Assembly (NCBI GenBank): GCA_002179805.1
Contig: NAVB01000032.1
Location: 29,739 to 93,738, forward strand
From: Acanthamoeba lenticulata
Lineage: Eukaryota > Discosea > Longamoebia > Acanthamoebidae
Direction of reading: 5' to 3'
Length of the DNA stretch: 64,000 nucleotides
Positions 38,908 through 48,800 of this stretch are shown one piece after another; positions within the stretch are counted from its first letter, which is position 1, and each line of letters opens with the position of its first letter. The notes under the pieces were generated by a model that was given only the letters and a program-made list of their open reading frames with translations, did not search any database and was not told where the DNA came from. The position numbers were made by a program, and so were the translations under genes.

Positions 38908-40520
38908 TCAAGCTTTTTGGCTACCTTTGAGATGGGATGGGTGGTGCAGTCCATGGTGTGTGTCCATGATGTGACAATGAACTTTGTGTTGTCCATGAGA
39001 AGGTGGTGGTTGCCAGAGTGGTTGTTGGCTGGGCCAAGGTAGGTGGTGGCTCAAGCGTGGTTGGAGAGCTTGCTGCATATGCTGGATGAGAATGTAGGCA
39101 TGGCAGCCAAAGGTGTGCAGCTGGTTGAGCTGCGGCTTAGTGTTGGACCAAGCCTTAATGGGTGAGCAGCCAGCCTTGGCATTGGGCAGCTGGTTGAGGA
39201 TGTGCACAGCCATGTGAAGAGCCTTGCCCCAAAAGGCGTGGTTCATGCCCAATTGGATGAGGAACGCCCATGTCATATTGAGCACAGTGTGGTTGAAGTG
39301 TTTGGCAATACCATTATGCTCTGGCGTGTAGGGTGCTGTCAGTTCATGTGCAATGTGGTGCTTCTTGAGCATGGCTTGGAAGTGCTTGCCCATGTACTTG
39401 CTGCCTTGGTTGGATCAAAGTCACCGGCAGGAGTAGTTGTGGGGCGTGGCGCGTAGAAACTTTTCAAGAGCATCAGCAGCCTCACTCTTCCTCTTGAGTA
39501 GGTACACACATGTGTACCTGGTGGCATCATCTCTGAAGGAGATGTAGTAGAGTCAACTGCTGAGTGTTGGCACCTCCATCAGTCCCAAATGTCAGAGTGG
39601 ATGAGCTCCAATCAGGGATGTGGCTTGTGGAGCTGGGCTGATGCCAATGGGTGAGTGAATGTGCTTGCCCTTGATGCCAAGGCCTTGGCAGCAGCCTTGA
39701 GGGCCTCCTCATTGACATGCCCAAAACGTCAGTGGAGTGTGTCAAGAGTCACTGGTGCACTCTTGACTGTGCAGGCCTGATCAGCCTTGCCAAGGTCAGA
39801 GTTGAGCATGACCACCAGCATCTGGCCAAGCTGGATCAGCTGAAGGACAGTTTGGCATGAGCTGACTTGGTACATGCAGCAGCCATCCAGTCCTATCTTG
39901 GTTGTGAGGTTGGACTGGGTCAGTCTGGCTGTGGAGAAAAGGCTTTTGGCCAGGCTCAGCATGTGAAGAATGTTGTGGAGCTTGAGTGGCACTGGCTTGC
40001 TGTCCACATAGTGGACAGCATGGATGGTGCTGCGTCCAAGAGTGTGGACATGAGAGTTGTTGCCAAGTGTGACATGGTGGTCATCAAGTGGCAGGTAGGA
40101 GGAGAAGTGGTCATGTTTGGCTGTCATGTGTGAAGTCGCCCCTGAATCAAGGTACCAGATGGAGGTACTCTTGTTTGTGGTGACCAGTGCCTTGTCTTTG
40201 TAACTGATAGTCAATGCTACTGGTTTACTGCTTGGAGTTGTGCTGTCAGTTGTGGGTGACAAGCAGTTTGTCAGCAAAAGGAAAAAGCGAGAGTGTGGAT
40301 GTGTCATTCAGGCTGTACAGGCAAATGGGCCCATAACCTGTTGCAGAGCAAGGGTTGGAGCAGTGCAACTGACCAGTGTTGGTTGAGAATGGCTATGTGT
40401 GTGGAGAACAGTTTATTGTGAACAAGCAGAAAAAGTCTGGCTCCCAGAACATCTGGAGGGATCATGTTGTGGCCAGCTGCCACGACCCCTGGCTCTCTGG
40501 ACTCTGGGCTCTGCTCAACA
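38908..40520 (-). mobile_element. Truncated Copia element 2 with one LTR
   Basis: On the minus strand: an LTR of about 182 bp (40520-40339, TGTTGAGCAGAG...CTCTGCAACA, containing AATAAA), the primer site GGTTATGGGCCCA, then directly a protease (SIWYLDSGATSHMTAKHDHF, 40307-39729; gag missing). A damaged integrase follows, including APYTPEHNGIAKHFNHTVLN, where the catalytic Glu position is Lys, and MNHAFWGKALHMAVHILNQL. RT and the 3' LTR are absent. It is a different family from the 19-kb element (different LTR) but uses the same primer site. Confidence 0.8.
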
Positions 40521-42205
40521 GCTGGAAGCGCCAGGCGATGATGGAAACAACGTGGTGTATTTCACGGCTGATGAAGAATTTGTTGACACCAAAGCGGCAG
40601 CAGTGACGTGGCCAAGATCCGGAATCCCTTGAAGTCGATCTATAATATTATTATTATTATTTAATGAAAGTTAATATTTGATGCACCGCGAGCACGCAGC
40701 AATAAACCAAAGCGGAGGAAAGAGAGGTGCATACGAGTGCCATGAAAGGCAGGTGGAGGCCAGGCAGAAAGAGGGCTGAGAGCAGGCTAAGGCCCTGCAG
40801 CTCAAGCGCGGCGGCCTTGGCAGCCTTCTCCTTCGATGGTCGATCGCCACCGTAAAGCCACACGGGTTTACCCTTGGTGGAGACCAGCGGGTCGAGACAG
40901 AATTTGAAGAGAATGCCTTGAACCACATACTTCTCGCCGCCAGCTAGGCCGCCGACGTCGGTGGCGGGCTTGATGGTTTTGCGCTCGGCAGGCATATTGA
41001 GTTCATTGACGATGACCTTGGTGTAAGTCAGGCACGTGTACACAAAGTCATTGGCTAACCGTAGCATTTGCTCAACGGTGGGCAGCTCTGCGCGGTGGAG
41101 GTTAGTTGCCAGGAGCTGCTGGTAGTCCTCGTTCCACCTCGTGTTCTTCTCCACGACGGAAGCTCGGCGGGAGACAATGCTGGCCTTGTCTCGCCGGCCA
41201 ATTTCGCCCACGGGGCACTCGTCCGACCCACGCAGACTCCTCTTCTGGTTGTCGTTGTCGTCTACCGCCGACGTCTTCTTAAGTGGGCTTGCGCTGACGC
41301 TCTTGCCGCCCTGGCCCGCCAGCATCACGAACTGGCGCTCGCTTCGTGCTGCGGCCGAAGCGACAGGCTTGCTGCTGTACGAGAACAGCTGCGGACTTGG
41401 CTTGGTGCCCGCCGCGGGGCTGATGGCCTCGTTCTTCTTGAGGTCGTTGGCGATGTTGAGGATGTGTGTGAGCAGCGCCTCGCCCTCGGTAGGGTCGAGG
41501 CTCTCGGCATACTGGCGCACGGCCGCCTTCACGAGCTCGGCATCGACGTTAGCGAGGATACGATAGACGTCAGGATCATTATAGGCGTGGCTTTCGGTCG
41601 GCTCTTGCTGCTGCTGTGGCTGCGTAGAGGCGGGATCGAGCACGGTCCACTCCATCTCAGACGACACTTCGTCGGACTTGGCTGGCACGGTGATGGATGA
41701 GCTGTACGGCGCAAAGGCAGGCTGCCCTGCGCTTGGCGGCGTTGCACCAGCCCCAAACGCTGTGTGGCCTCTAGGCACGTAATAGTTGAACTCTTCATCA
41801 TCGTCGTCCTTGTCATCCTCATCGTCATCGCCCTCGTCATGGACGCCATGTGTGGTACTCAGTTTTGGCCGAGGAAGTTCTACGTAGGCCGAGTAGACTC
41901 GGTGCGACGACAAGGAGGACGAAGAGAAGGAAGGTGAAGAGCACGAAGGTGCTGTCCCTTGGCAGATGGTGTAGCAATTGTCAACGGTGCCCTTTTCCTT
42001 CCGTGTGGGTTCAGGATCTGGAGAGTAGGAAAGGGGTAGGTTCGATCTTCAGCAGAGAGCTTAAGATTTCAGGAGAGCGCTTGCGATTATTACCTGTGGT
42101 GATCTCAGCTTCCACATGCACAGTTGGGAAGTAGGTGTCATCTGAGTCTTCCCCTGGACTCGGCTCATCGAATGAACGCAGTGCAATGTTGGCGTAATAC
42201 GCCAT
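40521..42205 (-). pseudogene. CLU-family protein gene cut by Copia element 2
   Basis: Exon 1 is 42094-42205 (MAYYANIALRSFDEPSPGED), the intron 42018-42093, exon 2 is 40735-42017, the intron 40640-40734 (gtatgc...tattatag), and exon 3 starts at 40639 (IDFKGFRILATSLLPL). The N-terminal 230 residues are disordered with Asp/Glu and Gln runs. The CLU-like core reads LRLANDFVYTCLTYTKVIVN, TDVGGLAGGEKYVVQGILFK and LYGGDRPSKEKAAKAAALEL. CLU proteins bind mRNAs for mitochondrial proteins in cells, and related cores occur in amoebae. Exon 3 degenerates within about 50 nt and the Copia LTR begins at 40520; no downstream exons are seen, so the gene is truncated. Confidence 0.65.
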
Positions 42206-42788
42206 GGTTCGAAATTAATCCTTGCTGCAGGCTTGCACCCCAGACCTCCTTTGGCGGAAGCGCCACAATCGACCAGGGATCTGGAGTTTGCGTATGCCGT
42301 AACGGCGAGATGGTGTTTCCATGCAAGTGCGTCCTGAAAAGTAGTGCGCATCAATCTGATGGGATGGCAATTCAGAATGTGATAGCGAGGGCCGCCAGGT
42401 CAGGTGGTCCAGGATGGACAAGTTCTCGTTCATGTTTCCCGATATCAAGCCGGCAGTGTTTTGAGATCATGAGAGTAACATTTATTGAGTAAAGAATAGC
42501 ATGGGTGTTCTGTTGCGTGCCTCCAACCACATCCCCTTGTAGTACTCCCAAATGGTTACTTTGCCTTCGGCTAGGGGCTGCTGGGCTGAAGAGCGTGTCC
42601 CTGGGGCGGTCACCGTGTTTTCCTCTTGTGGATCTTCATGAGCTTCTCTTGTGCGGTATCACTACACGTGCGGTCCTTCTCATCCATGCTTTTCGAACCT
42701 TCTGTAGGTGACTGGTCATTGCCGTGGGTGAGATTTGATTCGACCATCTGTTTAGTAAGCCGTCTCAGCCATAGGTTATTTTTATTGA
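42206..42788. other. Intergenic region
   Basis: Nothing recognisable. Frames on both strands are short and without motifs. The ATG of the CLU gene at 42205 marks its left border. Confidence 0.4.
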
Positions 42789-43883
42789 TCAGGAGTCTTC
42801 AGGGCAGCCGTTGGCACGCGCCCACTGGAGCACCTTCCGTTTACCAAACTTCATCGCCACGACGCAAGTCCACTTACTCCATGGGCAGCCATTGGCACGC
42901 AGCCACTGGAGCACCTCCAGGTGGCCGCCCTTGGCCGCCCCAGCACAGGTCATCTCATTCCACGGGCAGCCATTGGCGCGTAACCACTGGAGCACGTCCA
43001 GGTGGCCTCCCTCGGCTGCCATGTAACACGAAGCCAGATCCCATGGGCAGCCATTGGCCGCATGAGCGCAAGTGTTGACGTCCCACGGGCAGCCGTTGGC
43101 GCGCGCCCACTGGAGCACCGCCAGGTGGCCGCCCCCGGCCGCCTCGGCGCAGGTCCATCCACTCCAAGGGCAGCCAGCCGAGCGTGCCCACTGGAGCACC
43201 GCCAGATGGCCACCCGAGGCCGCCTTGTGACATGTGGCCTCGTCCCACGGGCAGCCGTTGGCGCGCGCCCACTGGAGCATGTCGAGGTGGCCTCCCTTGG
43301 CCGCCTGAGTGCAAGTCTTCTCGTCCCACGGGCAGCCGTTGGCGCGCGCCCACTGGAGCATCTCGAGATAGCCGCCCTTGGCCGCCAGGGCGCATGCCGA
43401 CTTGTCACATCGGACGCCATTGGCGCACAACCACTGGAGCATGGCCAGGTGGCCTCCCCTGGCCGCCTCCCTGTACGTCTCTCGATCCCACGGACAGCCG
43501 TTGGCGCGTGCCCATTGGAGCACGTCCAGATGACCGCCCTTGGCCGCACTTGCACACGTCTCCTCGTCCCACGGACAGCCGTTGGCACGCGCCCACTGGA
43601 GCACCGCGAGATGGCCTCCGGCGGCCGCACTGAGGCAGAGGTTGTAGTTCAAGGGGCACCCATTGGCGTGAGCCCACTGAAGCAGGGAAAGCCAGCCTTT
43701 GCCGGCCACCCCCTCGGAGAAAGAGGGCTCGGCGAACCGGGATGCGGCCTCATGAACAACACCCCTTTTTTCTTCTTGTAAAAGAAGATGTTGTTGGACT
43801 GCCTGGCGCCAGGTGTGGCTCACAGCCAGACCTGGCAGGCGCCCGACCTTCAGATGGTCCAGGGTGATGAAAAACAACAACAA
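42789..43883 (-). CDS. Ankyrin-like 27-residue repeat protein (N-terminal exon not found)
   Basis: About eleven repeats of 27 residues of the form GGHLAVLQWARANGCPWDEE-TCxxAAK run from about residue 65 to the end at 42789, preceded by a possible F-box remnant (LDHLKVGRLPGLAVSHTWRQ). This repeat type is typical of large families in Acanthamoeba giant viruses (Pandoravirus, Mimivirus) and of amoeba genomes. One repeat is shortened (HAANGCPWDLASC). The frame lacks an ATG at its start (TTG TTG TTG), so a 5' exon is missing or the gene is truncated. The last repeat ends CPEDS. A binding scaffold is likely, with ligand unknown. Confidence 0.7.
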   Translation of the reverse strand: MLLFFITLDHLKVGRLPGLAVSHTWRQAVQQHLLLQEEKRGVVHEAASRFAEPSFSEGVAGKGWLSLLQWAHANGCPLNYNLCLSAAAGGHLAVLQWARANGCPWDEETCASAAKGGHLDVLQWARANGCPWDRETYREAARGGHLAMLQWLCANGVRCDKSACALAAKGGYLEMLQWARANGCPWDEKTCTQAAKGGHLDMLQWARANGCPWDEATCHKAASGGHLAVLQWARSAGCPWSGWTCAEAAGGGHLAVLQWARANGCPWDVNTCAHAANGCPWDLASCYMAAEGGHLDVLQWLRANGCPWNEMTCAGAAKGGHLEVLQWLRANGCPWSKWTCVVAMKFGKRKVLQWARANGCPEDS

Positions 43884-44362
43884 CGTGCGTGTAAAAAAAC
43901 AAAAGCACTAAAAAGGCGTCATCTGGGGGAGCCGTTGGTGTGCCCATTCGAGCACGCTCATGGTGCCTCGCGTGAGGCGAGTAAGGCTTCACCAACTTGA
44001 CAAGAAAAAAAAAGTTTATCACGAGAAAACAAGCATGGCTGTCGACTATTTTCTTCAGGTGCTGGCGTGACCCAAAACGGATGACCACCAGGAAGAAAAG
44101 GCGGTGGTGCATGGAAGAGGTAGATCGCGTGGAGCTCATCAGCGTGGTGTACGAGGGCCGGGTAGAGAGTGTCCAATGCGGCCTATCTCGAAATGACGGC
44201 CTCTTCGAAATTGCGGCTCAAGGGTTCGGTCTCAGCCCAGCCAACAGATCGCTGGAGTGAAGGGCCAATGACTTGGCGAAGTGGGTGACCACCTCGTCGA
44301 TCGAGTCCTTTTGCGCGCGGGCACGCAGGAATGCCTCCGGGTTGAACATGGACGACACACAT
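43884..44362. other. Region between repeat gene and fold-back
   Basis: A minus-strand scrap (SVLEWAHQRLPQ, about 43960-43920) resembles one ankyrin-like repeat unit, suggesting that the repeat family once extended here. Another minus frame (TLYPALVHHADELHAIYLFH, 44170-44110) is unassigned. Confidence 0.3.
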
Positions 44363-44783
44363 TGCAGTTACAGGTTGCGCGGAGATGTTGAATATGGCCT
44401 CGTGGTCATGAACACGACATCCAAGTGTGTGAAAGCAAACTCGGTGGTCGCCCAGACGGCTCCAGTAGTACAAGCCCCCTCGTTGTGTCTCTTTCTTCGT
44501 CATCCGAAACGCCAATGTTGGATATGGACGTTGATCCACACGTAACGTTGACGTTGGCCATGTGCTGGAAGAGTGCCTTGAGCCGATCAAAGGCACCAAT
44601 GACGGCCTCGTCAACGATTCCATTCGTCCGCTCGATCTTCTGCTTGGAGTCATCCTTTTCGTCGTCTTCGTCGCCTTCCACGTTGGTCTTGGCCAGGTCC
44701 ATTAGGTAAGACCTGAGAGACGCCGCGAAGGTGTTTATGACCACGAGGCCATATTCAACATCTCCGCGCAACCTGTAACTGCA
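44363..44783. repeat. 53-nt inverted repeat with 315-nt loop (fold-back)
   Basis: Arms 44363-44415 and 44731-44783 are reverse complements with one mismatch. Both encode CSYRLRGDVEYGLVV, one on each strand. The right arm lies inside the gene below; the left arm lies at that gene's 3' end. Confidence 0.85.
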
Positions 44784-45357
44784 CTTGCCCTTGACACCAG
44801 CGGCGAGTTTAAGTTCATCGAGTGCCTCCTGCTTGTCGTATTCCGTGTCGAGGTCCGCCAGACGGGGCGAGGCTGGGCGTTCAGAGAAGCAGCAGTCAGG
44901 AAGATCTTGACGGCAGAATATCGTTTGGAGTCGTCTCCTCCCTCTGAGAGCAAAGATGGTTCGCCGTCGAAGAAAGACACTATGACGCTGTTCTCCGTGG
45001 TGGTAGACAGTAGCCTGATGGGAACCCAGGAGGGACCGAGGACACCACACTGCATATGTTCGGTGGGGAATATGGAACAGTACCTCTGCTCGCCCTCCTC
45101 GTGGGTGAGAGCCTGAATGTGGGGATGATCATGCAGAACACGCCGGACATCGTTCATATCGTCCTCGGTCAGCTCGCAGTCGCCGTCGAACCGCCGTCTT
45201 TGAGTTCCAAGCGAACTGTCGGGACTGGCGATGGGCAGCGGAGGCGAGTTCGCCTACCCGTCGACGCGATCTGCTGCGCCTTGAGCCTGTGCTCGCCCGC
45301 CTGGGTTGCCGAGATGCTCCTGAGAGACAATGCCAAGCTCATCCAAGGCAAACTGAC
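44406..45357 (-). pseudogene. Unrecognised gene, frameshifted, ending in an inverted duplication
   Basis: Coding-looking pieces in order: SLRSISATQAGEHRLKAQQI (about 45340), LELKDGGSTATAS, then one frame over ELTEDDMNDVRRVLHDHPHI, EQRYCSIFPTEHMQCGVLG, NSVIVSFFDGEPSLLSEGGD, then another frame LADLDTEYDKQEALDELKLA, GKCSYRLRGDVEYGLVVINT, EGDEDDEKDDSKQKIERTNG, AVIGAFDRLKALFQHMANVN. At least two shifts are needed. No family is recognised. The 3' end coincides with the fold-back arm, so the original C-terminus is probably lost. Confidence 0.45.
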
Positions 45358-45469
45358 AGCTTATGAATTGATCTTCTTGGCCATGTCCTATTTCATGGGG
45401 ATTCCTGGTGTCTGCAATGTGTTGGTCATTGCCAGAGCCTGCACAAACATGCTCACCGGCTTGACATAG

Positions 45470-45837
45470 ATAAAGTTGCGCCATTGCTGGCTGGCCAACT
45501 GATGCAGAACCCGTGAATGGCCACCTGTTGGCATGTGTAACTAACACAGCTGTGGGACTCTTGTCTTAGTTACAGTTTTTTAACAGAAGTGATAAACCAC
45601 AAAAGACACTTCATCATTATGGTGGAAACAATATTATGTATAAATATATATATTTTTCATATTTTAAATAGTATTATTTTACAACAAACAAACAAACAAA
45701 CAAACAAACAATATCATTTTTGCTGTTGCAGAAGGTTTAACCCCACCAGGGAGTTGAAAATAAGTGCTACGCCAAGGGAACTGGCCCCTTAAGCTGGTGT
45801 CTTATATTTCCAAAAAGGAATGTGAGAACATATTGAT
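45470..45837. other. AT-rich intergenic region
   Basis: It contains an (ACAA)n microsatellite near 45684-45710 and TATAAATATATATATTTTT near 45639-45657. It is the 3' flank of the large surface-protein gene. Confidence 0.5.
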
Positions 45838-48800
45838 TTACACATCACTCCAGGTCCTTGTGTGTGCTGCAAAGGTAAGGTCTTCAATAACACCTCCTGA
45901 CGGGGGGCTTCGGAAGTAGAACAGGTCAGCAGGTGTGCTTCCATCTCCAGCGAACAGATCGTTCTGGTGTACAGTTGTGCGGTCCTGGTAAATGGGTGAT
46001 ATGTTTACTTCAGGCAAGCTGGTGGCGTCCACTTTGGTGGGGTCCGCTGTGGGCGTGCCGGTTTTGTTCCTGCGGCGCCAGAGCAGGAGCGCTGCCGCAG
46101 CGCCAATGCCAGCCAACGCGGCCAGGGCAAACGGGATTGCCACGCCTGCAGCGATGACGCCCACGTCGACGCCACCATCCCCAGCAGCGGCGCCAGAGCC
46201 GTTGACGAATCGCGGGCTGGTCGAAGGTGAGCGACTAGGAGATCCGGTGGCCGTTGGGGTTTGTGAAGCGCCCAGTGAAGGCGAAGATGATGGCGAGTTG
46301 GGTGCTGAGGGCGACCTTGTCGGAGACCTCGATGACGAGAACGTTGGCGTGGACGTGCGTGTAGCTGACGAGGTCGGAGTGGAAGATCTTGAGACCGTTG
46401 GTGTGGTTGAGGCAGTCGGCGAGATCAACACTGAGGGTGACGCGCTATGTGTGATAGAGGGTGTGGAGGAGGGCGTGCGTGTGGGTGTCCGTGATGGACT
46501 TGGTGTCCTTGAGTTGGACGAGGAAGGAGATAGACCCGGAGTAAGCGTGGGGGTCATGGTCGGTGTTCCCGTAGTTGTCATCGTGGGAGTCGTGGTGGGA
46601 GTGACCGTGGGCGTCATGGAGGGCGTCACAGTAGATGTCACTGTGGGCGTCACAGTGGGCATCACTGTAGGAGTCACAGAGGGAGTCGCTGTGGGAGTCA
46701 CCGGCGGAGTGACCGTCGGAGTAACCGTGGGTGTGGCCGTGGGAGTCAGAGTGGGCGTGAAGGTTGGAGTCACTGTCGGAGTGGCTGTCGCCGTAACCGT
46801 TGGAGTAATTGTCGGAGTCACAGTGAGCGTCACCGTGGGCGTGACCGTGGGTGTCACTGTTGGCGTTGCTGTAGGCGTCACTGTAGGTGTAAGAGTCGGC
46901 GTAATGGTGGGAGTGGCGGTAGGCGTTCGTGTTGGCGTGGCTGTTGGTGTAGGCGTCACCGGGGGCGTTTGTGTGGGTGTTCCGGTCGGTGTTCCTGTCG
47001 GCGTCACCGTCGCAGTGACTGTGGGTGTCACTGTGGGCGTGACGGTGGGAGTGACTGTAGACGTCACTGTGGGCGTAACAGTGGGTGTCACTGTGGGAGT
47101 CACTCTAGGCGTCACCGTGGGCGTTACAGTGGCCGTCACTGTGGGCGTCACAGTGGGCGTAACCGTCACCGTGGGGGATACTGTGGGCGTGGGTGGCCCA
47201 GTTGGCGTCACAGTAGGCGTTATGGTGGGAGTCACTGTCGGTGTGACTGTTGGAGTCCCTGTGGGCGTGACGGTAACCGTAGGCGTCGCCGTGGGTGTCA
47301 CCGTCGGAGTCACCGTGGGGGTTACCGAGGGCGTGATGGTGGGCGTAACAGTAATCGTGACAGTGGGCGTCACCGTGGGCATATTGGTGGGTGTGACCGT
47401 GGGTGTCACTGTCGGAGTAGCCGTGGGCGTTACAGTGGGCGTTATGGTAGACGTCACTGTTGGCGTGACAGAGGGCGTCACTGTAGGCGTCACGGATGGC
47501 GTGGCCGTGGGTGTCACGGTAGCCGTCGCTGTTGGCGTAATTGTCTGTGTCACCGTGGGCATAACTGTTGGTGTCACGGTGGGGGTCGCGGTAGGTGTCA
47601 CAGTGGGCGTCGATGTTGGAGTCACAGATGGCGTCACGGTGGGCGTCTGTGTGGGTGTCACGGTTGGTGTAACCGTAGTAGGCGTCACAGTTGGGGTAGC
47701 CGTCGATGTCACCGTGGGCGAGACAGTGGGCGTGGGCGTAACGGTCGGGGCAACCGTGAGCGTGACAGTTGGTGTGACGGTCGGCGAGACTGTTGGCGTC
47801 ACAGTAGGGGTAACTGTAGGCGTCACTGCTGTTGGACTAACTGTGGGCGTGACAGTGGGCGTAACGGTTGGTGTCACTGTGGATGTTACGGAAGGTGTGA
47901 CTGTCGGTGTAACTGTAAGCGTGACGGTGGGCGTCACTGTAGGCGTCATCGTGGGGGTAACTGTCGGTGTGACAGTGGGCGTGACTGAGGGCGTTACGGT
48001 GGGCGGCAACGTCGGCGTAGCGGTTGGTGTCACCGTCGGCGTCACTGTAGGCGTGACAGTTGGAGTGCCAGTAGGCGTGACCGTCGGCGAGACAGTAGGC
48101 GTCACCGTGGGCGTAACGGTTGGTGTGACGGTAGGCGTCACCGTAGGAGTAATGGTGGGCGTCACTGTCGGCGTTACGGAAGGTGTCACAGAAGGTGTAA
48201 CAGTTGGAGTTACGGTGGGTGTCACAGTGGGCGTCACTGTCGGCGTCACTGTAGGCGTTACGGTCGGCGTGACAGTGGGCGTCACTGTAGGCGTCACTGT
48301 GGGAGTCACTGTCGGTGTGACCGTAGACGTCACCGTGGGCGTCACTGTGGGCGTCACTGTTGGAGTGATGGGAGGCGTCACAGTGGGCGTGACCGTCGGC
48401 GTCACTGTTGGCGTGACCGTGGGAGTTACAGTCGTCGTCACAGTCGGCGTTACGGTCGGTGTGACAGTGGGCGTAACAGTAGGAGTCACCATAGGTGTAA
48501 CAGTTGGTGTAACTGTGGGCGTCACAGTCGGCGTGACTGTGGTCGAGACCGTGGGTGTTACGGTGGGCGTTACGGTGGGTGTCACTGTCGGCGTAACTGT
48601 CGGCGTGACCGTAGGAGTCACTGTCGGTGTAATGGTAGGGGTCACAGTGGGAGTCACAGTAGGGGTGAAGGTAGGCGTTACAGAAGGCGTAACTGTGGGC
48701 GTCACCGTGGGCGTAACTGTGGGCGTTACCGTCGGTGTAACAGTGGGTGTGACGGTAGGCGTAACAGTGGGCGTAACTGTGGGCGTAACGGTGGGTGTCA

